A DNA stretch of 64,000 nt from Pedobacter nototheniae (GTDB lineage Bacteria > Bacteroidota > Bacteroidia > Sphingobacteriales > Sphingobacteriaceae), in the NCBI RefSeq assembly GCF_004335085.1, contig NZ_RQRS01000001.1, positions 372,001 through 436,000 on the forward strand. Reading direction: 5' to 3'. This document shows positions 34,673 through 43,906 of the stretch, one piece after another (positions within the stretch are counted from its first letter, which is position 1; the number at the start of each line of letters is the position of its first letter). The notes below the pieces were generated by a model. That model was given only the letters and a program-made list of their open reading frames with translations, was not told the origin of the DNA and ran no database searches. Both the position numbers and the translations under genes were made by a program.

Positions 34673-35833
34673 ATGAGAGTAGAACACCAGTTAAGGGCAT
34701 TTGAGCAAATTTTGCAGCAATATGATGGTACCTTACCATTGCATCGTTTTTTACCAGGTTATTTTAAGCAACATAAGCAAATGGGTTCATCAGATAGAAG
34801 ATGGGCCACACGGCATGTTTACAGTTTTTATCGCCTTGGTAAAGCACTACCCGCATTAAATAATGAAGAAAGATTAAGCATCGCCGATTTTCTTTGCCAC
34901 GAAACGCTGAGCTTGGTTGTAGAGAAAAATTTACCAGATTTAGTTGAGCACATTACGGATTCAATTGAAGAGAAAATTAAGCTTATCTCCAAAAAATATC
35001 CAGATTTTAATCTAGAAACAATCTTTCCTTTTAATTCACATCTATCTAAGGATTTAAATAAAACGGATTTCTATTCATCTTTTTTTAAACAACCTAATTT
35101 ATTTATAAGAGTTGCAACTCATGATACAAAAGCCATTGTTGCCAAATTAAAGCAGGAGAATATTGATGCGAAACAGGTAACGGATACAGCTCTTTCTTTG
35201 CCTAACGGTACAAAGCTTGAAGGCATATTAAAAGAAGGAAGTTACCAGGTACAAGACTTATCATCGCAACATACAGGTAATTACTTTATGCCCAATAAAT
35301 GGGATAAGTGGTGGGATTGCTGTGCTGCATCAGGTGGTAAAACATTACTGCTACATAGTTTAGAGCCTGTTATTGATTTATTAGTAACCGATTTACGGGA
35401 AAGCGTTTTGCTGAACCTCGATGAGCGATTTCGGTTGGCAGGTATTAAGAAATATCATAAAAAGGAGTTAGATCTTCTACAAAATAATGATCAGATTTTG
35501 CACCACTATCAGTTTGATGGAATTATATTAGATGCGCCTTGCACAGGTGGCGGTACGTGGGGTAGAACACCAGAAATGTTAACCTTTTTTGAGGATAGGA
35601 AAATTAAGCAGTTTGCCATTATGCAGAAAGCAATTGTTCAAAATGTGGTAAAATATCTGAAACCTGGTAAGCCATTAATCTATATTACGTGCTCTGCTTT
35701 TGCTGCCGAAAATGAAGAAGTTGTACAGCACATGCTGGATACGTTACCTTTGGAACTCGAAAAAATGGAATTAATAAAAGGTTACGAAAAACATGCAGAT
35801 ACCATGTTTGTTGCCAGGTTAATTAAAACCTAA
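34673..35833 (+). CDS. RsmB/NOP family RNA cytosine methyltransferase
   Basis: This 386-residue protein has an N-terminal helical domain (NusB-like region about 1-140) and a SAM-dependent catalytic domain. The SAM motif is CCAASGGKTLLLHSL. The two RNA m5C cysteines lie in LDAPCTGGGTWGRTPEM and ITCSAFAAENEEVV. It probably makes an m5C in 16S rRNA or another RNA; the target base is not evident. Confidence 0.88.
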   Translation: MRVEHQLRAFEQILQQYDGTLPLHRFLPGYFKQHKQMGSSDRRWATRHVYSFYRLGKALPALNNEERLSIADFLCHETLSLVVEKNLPDLVEHITDSIEEKIKLISKKYPDFNLETIFPFNSHLSKDLNKTDFYSSFFKQPNLFIRVATHDTKAIVAKLKQENIDAKQVTDTALSLPNGTKLEGILKEGSYQVQDLSSQHTGNYFMPNKWDKWWDCCAASGGKTLLLHSLEPVIDLLVTDLRESVLLNLDERFRLAGIKKYHKKELDLLQNNDQILHHYQFDGIILDAPCTGGGTWGRTPEMLTFFEDRKIKQFAIMQKAIVQNVVKYLKPGKPLIYITCSAFAAENEEVVQHMLDTLPLELEKMELIKGYEKHADTMFVARLIKT

Positions 35834-35937
35834 GCGTGGTTAACCCATGATTTAAATTTCTTTCTTAGAAACTTAACGGTTTCAATTAAAACCGCGATGG
35901 CACCAATAATGACGGTATATTCTTCAAAGCTGTTCAT
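35830..35937 (-). CDS. Possible 35-residue membrane peptide, stop overlapping the methyltransferase stop
   Basis: On the minus strand an ATG opens MNSFEEYTVIIGAIAVLIETVKFLRKKFKSWVNHA followed by TAG. It has an acidic N-terminus, one hydrophobic helix (about 8-20) and a basic amphipathic tail, the layout of small single-span membrane proteins. Its stop overlaps the stop of the convergent methyltransferase gene. There is no close homologue that I recognise, and chance cannot be excluded at this length. Confidence 0.4.
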   Translation of the reverse strand: MNSFEEYTVIIGAIAVLIETVKFLRKKFKSWVNHA

Positions 35938-36032
35938 TTTGTGTATTTAGCTTTATGTTTAGATCAATATACGCTTTTTTTGTTACAATAAACCTGAATT
36001 TTGTCAGATGAACGTACAATTTAATACAGAAA

Positions 36033-36599
36033 TTAAAGCCCTGTGTTATTTCTGAATAGTTTAATAGCAATTGCAAGTAGAATAACACCAAAAGCTTTAC
36101 GAAGTACATTTAAGCCTGATTTGCCAAACAATTTTTCCAATCGGTTGGTGTTTTTCAAAACGAAATATACAAATAGCATATTAAGAAGAATACCTACTAA
36201 AATATTTTGAGTATCGTATTCAGTTTTTAACGAAAGTAGGGTGGTCATAGTTCCCGCTCCAGCAATTAATGGGAAGGCGAGTGGAACAATAGAAACTGTT
36301 TCTGGTGCTTCTTCTTTGAAAATGGTAAGACCTAAAACCATTTCCATTGCGATAAAGAAAATTACAAATGAACCTGCTATGGCGAAAGATTCTACGTCAA
36401 GACCAATAACTTTTAGCAATGATTCTCCAACAAATAAAAACAAAATCATTAATCCAGTAGCCACTAAAGCAGCCTTTTCAGATTCGATATGTCCAGCCTT
36501 TCTTCTCAACTCAATTACAACGGGTATAGCGCCCAATATATCAATAATGGCAAATAATACCATCGTGGTGGAAAGAATCTGACTGAAATTGAATTTCAT
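36033..36599 (-). CDS. MarC family membrane protein
   Basis: This 188-residue protein has six hydrophobic helices and the MarC/UPF0056 pattern: LFAIIDILGAIPVVIELRR near the N-terminus, FAIAGSFVIFFIAMEMVLGLTIF, and FPLIAGAGTMTTLLSL in the fourth helix. The family's function is not known (the early link to multiple antibiotic resistance is not supported). It has its own promoter. Confidence 0.88.
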   Translation of the reverse strand: MKFNFSQILSTTMVLFAIIDILGAIPVVIELRRKAGHIESEKAALVATGLMILFLFVGESLLKVIGLDVESFAIAGSFVIFFIAMEMVLGLTIFKEEAPETVSIVPLAFPLIAGAGTMTTLLSLKTEYDTQNILVGILLNMLFVYFVLKNTNRLEKLFGKSGLNVLRKAFGVILLAIAIKLFRNNTGL

Positions 36600-36616
36600 A
36601 GCGATAAAGATTTCTA

Positions 36617-36645
36617 CAAAGGTAGAGCAATTAAATTGTTACCAA
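36617..36645 (-). promoter_or_regulatory. Promoter for the marC-like gene
   Basis: On the minus strand TTG (36643-36645), 18 bp, then TACCTTTG (36617-36624). The box ends 17 bp upstream of the start codon. Confidence 0.6.
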
Positions 36646-36663
36646 AATTATTGAAGCAAAAAA

Positions 36664-36692
36664 AAGCCCCGATTTTGGTCGGGGCTTTAAGT
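36664..36692 (-). terminator. Terminator of the downstream-facing permease
   Basis: AAAGCCCCGA and TCGGGGCTTT form a perfect 10-bp stem with a 6-nt loop; the minus-strand side ends in a T run. Confidence 0.9.
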
Positions 36693-36702
36693 TTATTTAA
36701 TA

Positions 36703-38160
36703 TTATAATTCTGGTTTTGGTGGATCTACTGGAAGTACAACTTTACCTTTATTTCTAAGAATAGAGTTTTTCTTACCATAGAAGAAATAAATTGCTATAC
36801 CTAAAGCCATCCAAATTGCTAATCTAATCCAAGCCTCAAGTGGCAATGAATACATTAAGTAAACACAAACAATAATACCCATAATAGGAACAAATGGAAC
36901 TAATGGTGTTTTAAAAGGACGAGGTCTGTCTGGATCAGTTTTACGTAAAATCATCACGCCGATACATACAAGTGAGAAGGCAAATAAAGTACCGATAGAT
37001 ACCATATGGCCTAACTCTGTAACTGGAACAAGCCCTGCAAATATACTTACAAACACCATGAAAAATAAGTTGGTTTTAAACGGTGTTCTGAATTTAGGGT
37101 GAATACTGCTAAAGAATTTTGGCAATAATCCATCCTTAGACATGGTGTAAAATACTCTTGATTGACCCATTAACATCACTAGGATTACCGAAGTATAGCC
37201 TGCTAAAATCGCAATAATTAATCCTAATTGTAACCAACCGTATCCTGTTACTTTAAATGCTGTTGCTGCCGGAGAAGCATCACCTTTAAATATACTAAAA
37301 GGTACTAAGCCTGTCATTACGTGAGCAAATAACACATAAAGGATTGTACATACCACTAAAGAGCCTAATATACCAATTGGCATACCTTTTTGAGGATTTT
37401 TGGCTTCTTGAGCAGCAGTAGAAACGGCATCAAAACCGATAAATGCAAAGAATACTAAGGCTGCACCTGCTGCAATACCAGAAATACCAAATTCGCCATA
37501 AACACCAGTGTTTTTAGGAATGTAAGGTGTGTGGTATGATGGGTTAATGAATTTCCATCCTAAGCCAATAAATAATATAACAACACATACTTTTACAATA
37601 ACTAAGACGTTGTTAAGGCTTGCAGATTCTTTTGTACCTCTAATTAACATTAAGGAAAGTAGAGAAACAATTACAATTGCTGGAAGATTTATCCCTCCTC
37701 CATCAACTTCTGCGAAAGATTTTGTTAAGTAGAGTGGCATTTCGACGCCAAACTCATGTAATAATTTGTTAAAGTACCCGGACCAGGAAACGCCTACAGT
37801 TGCAGCTCCTAATGCATACTCTAATACTAAATCCCATCCTATAACCCAAGCCATAAATTCGCCCATGGTGGCATAAGAGTAGGTGTAAGCACTACCCGCT
37901 ACTGGAATCATTGAAGCAAATTCGGCATAGCATAATCCTGCAAAAGCACAGCCTACAGCAGCTAATACAAATGATAAGGTTACGGCAGGCCCTGCGTGGT
38001 CAGCTGCAGCGATACCAGTTAAAGAAAATAAACCTGCACCAATAATAGCTCCAATACCCAGAGCAACGAGACTTGTACTGCTCAGTGTACGTTTGAGTGT
38101 GCCCTCACCACTTTCAGCAGATTCTGCTATCAGTACGTCAATAGGCTTTTTAAAATTCAT
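36703..38160 (-). CDS. APC-family amino-acid permease (cationic amino-acid transporter type)
   Basis: This 485-residue membrane protein has about 12-14 helices, with the CAT-type opening LKRTLSSTSLVALGIGAIIGAGLFSLTGIAAADHAGPAVTLSFVLAAVGCAFAGLCYAEFASMIPVAGSAYTYSY. GAIIGAGLF is the unwound helix 1 substrate-binding segment. Substrate identity is not determinable. It is flanked by terminators on both sides and so is probably monocistronic. Confidence 0.9.
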   Translation of the reverse strand: MNFKKPIDVLIAESAESGEGTLKRTLSSTSLVALGIGAIIGAGLFSLTGIAAADHAGPAVTLSFVLAAVGCAFAGLCYAEFASMIPVAGSAYTYSYATMGEFMAWVIGWDLVLEYALGAATVGVSWSGYFNKLLHEFGVEMPLYLTKSFAEVDGGGINLPAIVIVSLLSLMLIRGTKESASLNNVLVIVKVCVVILFIGLGWKFINPSYHTPYIPKNTGVYGEFGISGIAAGAALVFFAFIGFDAVSTAAQEAKNPQKGMPIGILGSLVVCTILYVLFAHVMTGLVPFSIFKGDASPAATAFKVTGYGWLQLGLIIAILAGYTSVILVMLMGQSRVFYTMSKDGLLPKFFSSIHPKFRTPFKTNLFFMVFVSIFAGLVPVTELGHMVSIGTLFAFSLVCIGVMILRKTDPDRPRPFKTPLVPFVPIMGIIVCVYLMYSLPLEAWIRLAIWMALGIAIYFFYGKKNSILRNKGKVVLPVDPPKPEL

Positions 38161-38235
38161 AAGTTGTTTAGTCTTTTGTGTTTGTTGATTTTTATGATAA
38201 TAAGCAGTAAACCTAAATAAAAATTACTGAAAAGT

Positions 38236-38266
38236 AAAAGGGATTTTGTTAAAAATCCCTTTTATA
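38236..38266 (-). terminator. Terminator of the pyrophosphatase gene
   Basis: AAAAGGGATTTT and AAAATCCCTTTT form a perfect 12-bp stem with a 4-nt loop. Confidence 0.9.
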
Positions 38267-38290
38267 AATATTATATCAGTGTTTTTACAG

Positions 38291-40537
38291 TTATTTCTTA
38301 ATCGTATCAGTTGTATTCTTTAAAGTATCTGAAATAACGGTACCTAAACTATCTGTTTTTTGAGTAATTCTGATTTCTTTTACAACTTCTGTCTTATGTT
38401 CTCCTGTTACAGCCTTAACAGCAATATAAGGAGCAATAACTAGTGATACAATCGACATTAATTTAATCAAAATGTTCATTGATGGGCCCGAAGTATCTTT
38501 AAAAGGATCTCCAACAGTATCTCCGGTAACAGAAGCTTTATGCGGCTCTGATTTTTTGTAAAACATTTCTCCATTAATCATTACGCCTTGCTCAAATGAT
38601 TTTTTGGCGTTATCCCAGGCACCTCCTGCATTACTTTGGAAAATGCCCATTAAAACACCAGTTACGGTAACTCCGGCAAGTAAACCGCCTAAAACTTCTG
38701 GTCCGAAAGTGAAACCAATAATAATAGGTGTAATTAAGGCTATAGCACCTGGCATCATCATTTCGCGGATTGAAGCTTTGGTTGATATGGCTACACATTT
38801 TTCGTATTCAGGCTTAGCTTTATATTCCATAATACCTGGAATTTCACGAAACTGCCTGCGTACTTCTTGCACCATATCCATAGCTGCTTTACCAACTGCC
38901 TGAATACATAATGCTGAAAATATAAAGGGGATCATTCCGCCAACAAATAAACCAGCTAAAACAGGCGCTTTATAAATGTCAATTGCTGTAATTCCGGCTA
39001 TGCCCACAAAAGCCGCAAATAAGGCTAAAGAGGTTAATGCTGCAGAAGCAATTGCAAATCCTTTCCCGGTTGCAGCAGTCGTGTTGCCAACGGCATCTAA
39101 GTTATCCGTACGTTCGCGTACTTCAGGAGGTAGCTGACTCATTTCTGCAATACCACCAGCGTTATCAGCTATAGGGCCAAAAGCATCGATAGCCAATTGC
39201 ATAGCTGTTGTTGCCATCATACCAGCTGCGGCAATAGCAACGCCATACAAGCCTGCAAAGTGATAAGATGCCATAATACCGCCTGCTAATACTAGGATAG
39301 GAATTACTGTAGATTTCATGCCGACAGATAAACCAGCAATAATATTTGTAGCGTGCCCGGTAGAAGATTGTTGAATAATAGAATTAACAGGGCCTTTACC
39401 CATAGCTGTAAAATATTCAGTTACCACGCTCATAATCGTACCAACTACTAAGCCTACAATAATAGCGTAAAATACATTAATGCTTGTAAACTCGTAACCG
39501 CGAAGGTTTAAAGTTTCTGGTAGCATCCATTTAACAATAAAAAATGAGGCTATAGCTGTAATTACAATAGATGACCAATTACCTAAGTTTAAGGCATTCT
39601 GAACATTTGATTTATCATCCTTAATGGTAACAAACCAAGTGCCTATAATTGAAAATATAATTCCTAATCCACAAATTACCATCGGTAAAAGGATAGGAGA
39701 CATGCCACCGAATTTATCTGTAACTGTTATTTCTTGGCCTAAAACCATTGTTGCCAATATTGTTGCAACATAAGATCCGAATAAATCGGCGCCCATTCCG
39801 GCAACATCACCAACATTATCGCCAACATTATCCGCAATTGTTGCAGGATTTCTAACATCATCTTCTGGGATGCCGGCTTCAACTTTCCCAACTAAATCTG
39901 CACCAACATCTGCTGCTTTGGTATAAATTCCTCCACCTACACGAGCAAATAAAGCAATAGATTCTGCCCCCAAAGAGAAGCCTGTTAGTACTTCAATAGC
40001 GGTTCTCATTTCAACGCTATTTGCGCTCGTTACGTGGAATATTTGCAGAAAAACAATAAATAAACCGCCTAAACCTAAAACAGCAAGCCCTGCCACTCCA
40101 AGTCCCATAACTGTGCCACCAGTAAAAGAAACCTTTAGTGCTTGTTTTAAACTTGTACGAGCGGCTTGTGTGGTTCTAACATTTGCTTTTGTTGCCGATT
40201 TCATTCCAATATATCCTGCAGTTGCAGAAAACACGGCTCCAATGATGAAAGAAATTGAGATAATCCAGCTCGAATGCATCGGAATGCCCTTAATTTCTGT
40301 TATCGTACCAGAATAAGCCAATAAAGCAGCAGTAAAAACTGCAAAAATACTCAATACTCTCCATTCGGCTTTCAAAAATGCCATTGCCCCATCAGCAATA
40401 TAGCCAGCAAGTTCTTGCATGTTTTTATCGCCAGCATCCTGTTTATTTACCCAGGCACTTTTAATCATCATCACAATAATTCCTACCAGGCCCAAAGCTG
40501 GAATTGCATAAATTAAATTGTTTTGTAAAAAATCCAT
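38291..40537 (-). CDS. hppA: Membrane-bound ion-pumping pyrophosphatase, K+-dependent type
   Basis: This 748-residue protein has about 16 membrane helices and couples PPi hydrolysis to Na+ or H+ pumping. The catalytic segment [47 protein letters not shown] and the C-terminal [11 protein letters not shown] are complete. The sequence [10 protein letters not shown] has alanine and glycine at the positions where K+-independent enzymes have lysine and threonine, so K+ dependence is inferred. K+-dependent enzymes are often Na+ pumps. A C-terminal periplasmic-like tail ([36 protein letters not shown]) extends beyond the usual end. Confidence 0.95.
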   Translation of the reverse strand: MDFLQNNLIYAIPALGLVGIIVMMIKSAWVNKQDAGDKNMQELAGYIADGAMAFLKAEWRVLSIFAVFTAALLAYSGTITEIKGIPMHSSWIISISFIIGAVFSATAGYIGMKSATKANVRTTQAARTSLKQALKVSFTGGTVMGLGVAGLAVLGLGGLFIVFLQIFHVTSANSVEMRTAIEVLTGFSLGAESIALFARVGGGIYTKAADVGADLVGKVEAGIPEDDVRNPATIADNVGDNVGDVAGMGADLFGSYVATILATMVLGQEITVTDKFGGMSPILLPMVICGLGIIFSIIGTWFVTIKDDKSNVQNALNLGNWSSIVITAIASFFIVKWMLPETLNLRGYEFTSINVFYAIIVGLVVGTIMSVVTEYFTAMGKGPVNSIIQQSSTGHATNIIAGLSVGMKSTVIPILVLAGGIMASYHFAGLYGVAIAAAGMMATTAMQLAIDAFGPIADNAGGIAEMSQLPPEVRERTDNLDAVGNTTAATGKGFAIASAALTSLALFAAFVGIAGITAIDIYKAPVLAGLFVGGMIPFIFSALCIQAVGKAAMDMVQEVRRQFREIPGIMEYKAKPEYEKCVAISTKASIREMMMPGAIALITPIIIGFTFGPEVLGGLLAGVTVTGVLMGIFQSNAGGAWDNAKKSFEQGVMINGEMFYKKSEPHKASVTGDTVGDPFKDTSGPSMNILIKLMSIVSLVIAPYIAVKAVTGEHKTEVVKEIRITQKTDSLGTVISDTLKNTTDTIKK

Positions 40538-40827
40538 AGTTTATTAATTGGTTTATCGTTTTGGTTAGATTTACAAAATAGGAAATTTAGTTAACAAATT
40601 AATTTTCAGTAGACATAAATTTATTTTTATGGAGTTTCTTCATTAAGTTTTAAATATTGATTCGTTAAATAAACTGCGTATCAGGTTCTTTTTATCCTTT
40701 AACTTGGGCAAGAGGTTCATATTGAGATGTTATTCATCTAAAAAAGTAGCGCTATTAAAATAATACAAGACAAGAGGTTACGGTTTATATTTTTTTAATA
40801 AATTTAGCCACAAACTAAAATTAAATT

Positions 40828-42243
40828 ATGGAGAAAGAACCACAAGACAATACGTTCAAAAGAGCGCTTGGTCTTTTTGATGGTACCATGCTGGTTGTTG
40901 GATCAATGATCGGTTCGGGTATTTTTATTGTAAGCGCTGATATTACCAGGCAGGTGGGCTCTGCAGGGTGGCTAATTTTAATATGGGCACTTACCGCTGT
41001 TGTAACTATTATTGCTGCAGTAAGTTATGGCGAGTTAAGTGCGATGTTTCCAAAAGCAGGTGGCCAATATGTTTACCTTAAAGAGGCTTACAATAAACTG
41101 ATTGCTTTTTTATACGGCTGGAGTTTTTTTGCCGTTATTCAAACAGGAACCATAGCGGCAGTAGGTGTTGCATTTTCTAAATTTGCTGCTTATTTATACG
41201 AACCACTAAGCGATAAAAATATTCTTTTCGATGCAGGGAGCTTTAAACTGAATGCGGCCCAACTCGTTTCAATAGCAACAATTATTTTATTAACTTATAT
41301 TAATAGTAAAGGTGTAAAGGATAGTAAAATACTACAAACCATTTTAACCATTATTAAAATTCTTTCTCTTTTTGGGCTAATTATTTTTGGTTTCTCTTTA
41401 GCAGCAAATGCCGAAATATGGCATGCCAACTGGGCTGATGCATGGACAACAAGATCTTTTGATGTAAAAACAGGCGTTTGGACGGATGTAGCTGGCAAGG
41501 CACTGGTATCTGGAATTGCCGCCGCCATGGTTGGTTCCTTATTTAGTAGTGATGCCTGGAACGGTGTAACATTTATTGCCGGCGAAATTAAAAACCCTCA
41601 GCGTAATGTAGGTTTAAGTTTATTTTTAGGTACTTTCATTGTAAGTGTAATTTACATTTTGGCCAACCTAATGTATTTGGCGGTATTGCCACTTCAAGGA
41701 ATTGCTACCGCTGCAGAAGATAGAGTTGCAGTAGCTGCAGCCCAGCCAATATTTGGTAGTATGGGTACAATTATTATTGCAGTAATGATTATGATCTCAA
41801 CTTTTGCCTGCAATAACGGTTTAATTATGGCTGGTGCAAGGGTTTATTATACAATGGCCAAGGATGGATTGTTTTTTAAAAAAGCCGCTATTTTAAATAA
41901 GGCAAGTGTACCAGGGTGGGCATTATGGGCACAATGCGTTTGGGCATCTGCTCTATGTTTAACAGGTAAGTATGGCGATTTATTAGATTTTGTAATCATT
42001 ATCGTAATGATATTTTACATTTTAACCATCGTTGGTATTTTTATTTTACGCCGTAAAATGCCAAATGCCGAACGTCCATACAAAGCATTTGGATACCCAA
42101 TATTGCCAGCATTTTATATTATTGTTGCCACAGCAATTTCTATAGCGCTCCTGGTTTTTAAAACAAGTACTTGCGGTTGGGGTGTAGCAATTATGCTAGC
42201 CGGTATTCCGGTTTATTATTTTACCAAACCAAAAGAAGAGTAA
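40828..42243 (+). CDS. APC-family amino-acid permease
   Basis: This 471-residue membrane protein shows KRALGLFDGTMLVVGSMIGSGIFIVSADITRQVGSAGWLILIWALTAVVTIIAAVSYGELSAMFPKAGGQYVYLKEAY, the L-type/LAT-like APC layout with GSMIGSGIF as the helix 1 binding segment. The long soluble loop after helix 5 (WHANWADAWTTRSFDVKTGVWTDVAGK) is unusual. Substrate unknown. The upstream 290-bp gap contains a 9-bp direct repeat (CAAGAGGTT) 61 bp apart, of unclear meaning. Confidence 0.88.
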   Translation: MEKEPQDNTFKRALGLFDGTMLVVGSMIGSGIFIVSADITRQVGSAGWLILIWALTAVVTIIAAVSYGELSAMFPKAGGQYVYLKEAYNKLIAFLYGWSFFAVIQTGTIAAVGVAFSKFAAYLYEPLSDKNILFDAGSFKLNAAQLVSIATIILLTYINSKGVKDSKILQTILTIIKILSLFGLIIFGFSLAANAEIWHANWADAWTTRSFDVKTGVWTDVAGKALVSGIAAAMVGSLFSSDAWNGVTFIAGEIKNPQRNVGLSLFLGTFIVSVIYILANLMYLAVLPLQGIATAAEDRVAVAAAQPIFGSMGTIIIAVMIMISTFACNNGLIMAGARVYYTMAKDGLFFKKAAILNKASVPGWALWAQCVWASALCLTGKYGDLLDFVIIIVMIFYILTIVGIFILRRKMPNAERPYKAFGYPILPAFYIIVATAISIALLVFKTSTCGWGVAIMLAGIPVYYFTKPKEE

Positions 42244-42272
42244 CAGGAAATTATTTTATACCATTTTAATAT

Positions 42273-42299
42273 AGGAGCAGATTTATTTGCTCCTTTTTT
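42273..42299 (+). terminator. Terminator of the permease gene
   Basis: AGGAGCA and TGCTCCT form a 7-bp stem with an 8-nt loop, followed by TTTTTA. Confidence 0.75.
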
Positions 42300-42363
42300 A
42301 TTTTAAAATAATTTGGAAAGCAGGGTAAATCTCAATGTGGCGTATTGTAGCCCCGTGCTTTGC

Positions 42364-42503
42364 TTAATCCCGAAAAAGGATAACGCTGTCGCCCGGGTTT
42401 AGATGGCTATTGTTTTGCAAGAAATGAAGTGCGTAAACCCGACATAGCGGATACCGGCCTGGTGTGTAATGCTTGCAGGCGTATGAGCATTTGGCGGGAT
42501 TAA
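42364..42503. repeat. Nested inverted-repeat element (REP/MITE-like) in a spacer
   Basis: The outer ends are TTAATCCCG and CGGGATTAA (9-bp perfect inverted repeat, 140 bp apart). Inside lie CGGGTTTA (42394-42401) and TAAACCCG (42434-42441). The stretch is richer in GC than its surroundings. Partial resemblance (GGTTTAGA followed by a CTATTG/GATTG end) to the spacer near 55.2 kb suggests one family of dispersed elements. Apparent minus-strand coding here has no start-site support. Confidence 0.5.
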
Positions 42504-42620
42504 CCTTAAAATGGATTACTGCAATTGCTTTTCTAAATAATAGGAAAGTAAGATGATAATTGTCTGTAATTCTGAGTAGAAATCCTAAATCTAAAATCGT
42601 AATTCGTAAATCTATTTGTG

Positions 42621-42628
42621 TATTTTTG
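42621..42628 (+). promoter_or_regulatory. -7 box for the radical SAM gene (TATTTTTG)
   Basis: An exact TAnnTTTG match ends 6 bp before the ATG used for the radical SAM protein, again a near-leaderless arrangement. Confidence 0.45.
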
Positions 42629-42634
42629 CAGCAA

Positions 42635-43582
42635 ATGGGAACACAGGTAGATTTAGGCATAAAAGGATATAAAAATTACGGCATTCACTTACGCGAAAAG
42701 TATAATGGGCAGCGTGTATTTAAGGTAATTGTGGATGGTGGTTTTACATGCCCAAACCGGGATGGAAGCAAGGGTTATGGTGGCTGTACCTATTGTAATG
42801 TAGATTCTTTTACACCAGAGCCATCAAGAAAAAATCCAAGTATTAAAGATCAGTTGGCTGAAGGAATGGCGAGAGCCAAAAAATCTTACAAAGCCGATAA
42901 GTTTATTGTTTATTTTCAACCCAATACCAATACTTATGCGCCAGTACATTATTTAAAGATGATGTACGATGAAGCATTATCTATTAATACAGAGGAGATT
43001 GTGGGTTTTGCAGTAGGTACTCGCCCTGATTGTATTGATGCTGAAAAAGTTGCCCTTTTAGAAAGCTATACCGACAGGTTTGATGTAGATTTAGAAATGG
43101 GTATGGAATCTATTTACGATGAAACCCTAGAGCAAATTAATCGAGGCTGCAGTCATGGTGAATTTGTTGAAGCTGTAAAATTGCTCGAAAATAGTAAGCT
43201 AGATTTATGTGTACACACTATTTTCGGTTTCCCCTGGGAAACTAAAGAAATGATGTTGGGTTACATATATGAAATTAACCGTTTCCCTCAAATTAAATAC
43301 GTAAAATTTCACCATTTACATATTGTAGAGGGATCTATTATGGGAGCGAAATATAAAAAGAACCCTTTTCATTTATTTTCACTGGAAGAATATACAGACT
43401 TACTTTGTGAATTAATCCCTTTGTTGCGCCCTGATATTGTAATTCAACGTTTATTTGGTATTTCTGACTGGGATTTGTTGATAGCACCTAATTGGGGTTT
43501 AAATAAATCAGCCATTCAAACCTACATTGATAAAGAGATAGAAAAACGTGGAGTTGTGCAAGGATCATTGTATATTTCTTAA
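42635..43582 (+). CDS. Radical SAM protein of the YhcC family (TIGR01212)
   Basis: The 315-residue product starts at MGTQVDLGIKGYKNYGIHLREKYNG. The cluster-binding cysteines lie in FTCPNRDGSKGYGGCTYCN (C-x11-C-x2-C), which is the atypical spacing of this family. EIVGFAVGTRPDC, DLEMGMESIYDETLEQINRGCSHGEFVEAV and VHTIFGFPWET follow the TIM-barrel pattern. Its reaction is not established. The upstream TTG candidate would add 25 residues translated from the inverted-repeat spacer, so I use the ATG next to the promoter box. Confidence 0.9.
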   Translation: MGTQVDLGIKGYKNYGIHLREKYNGQRVFKVIVDGGFTCPNRDGSKGYGGCTYCNVDSFTPEPSRKNPSIKDQLAEGMARAKKSYKADKFIVYFQPNTNTYAPVHYLKMMYDEALSINTEEIVGFAVGTRPDCIDAEKVALLESYTDRFDVDLEMGMESIYDETLEQINRGCSHGEFVEAVKLLENSKLDLCVHTIFGFPWETKEMMLGYIYEINRFPQIKYVKFHHLHIVEGSIMGAKYKKNPFHLFSLEEYTDLLCELIPLLRPDIVIQRLFGISDWDLLIAPNWGLNKSAIQTYIDKEIEKRGVVQGSLYIS

Positions 43583-43612
43583 AAAAAGACTAAAAATTTT
43601 ATTTTTTACAAC

Positions 43613-43645
43613 AAAAACCCACGATTTATCGTGGGTTTTTTCATT
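43613..43645 (+). terminator. Terminator of the radical SAM gene
   Basis: AAAAACCCACGA and TCGTGGGTTTTT form a 12-bp stem with a TTTA loop and trailing Ts. Confidence 0.93.
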
Positions 43646-43906
43646 TTATTTATTTTTTATCAATTTTTAAGTCTTCCTTATGTTGTTTTTTATTTTGTTT
43701 TTAATAAAAAATGATATTTATGGGTGTTTTAATTTTTTTTAATTATATTTTTTTATTGTTTTTATTTGTTTTTTGATAAAAAATGCATGTTTAGTTTATA
43801 ATATTTGAATTTTATGGTGTAAAAATTACAATAAGTAGTATTTTTATGAAAATAATTACTGTGTAATCAATTATTTTACTGACATAAACAAATTAAACTA
43901 AAAACT
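43646..43906. other. Extremely AT-rich spacer upstream of amtB
   Basis: After the terminator comes about 260 bp almost entirely of T-rich and A-rich runs. No TAnnTTTG match with good spacing and no sigma-54 type site (TGGCAC-N5-TTGCT) were seen. It may act as an intrinsically bent or UP-element-like upstream region, but that is inference. Confidence 0.5.

Noticed and set aside
42364..42660. Minus-strand 98-codon frame upstream of the radical SAM gene
   Set aside because: It lies across the inverted-repeat spacer and into the radical SAM promoter and start; composition and content look non-coding.
43711..43776. 21-residue hydrophobic peptide before amtB
   Set aside because: Any frame through this T-rich stretch encodes phenylalanine and leucine; no independent evidence of translation.
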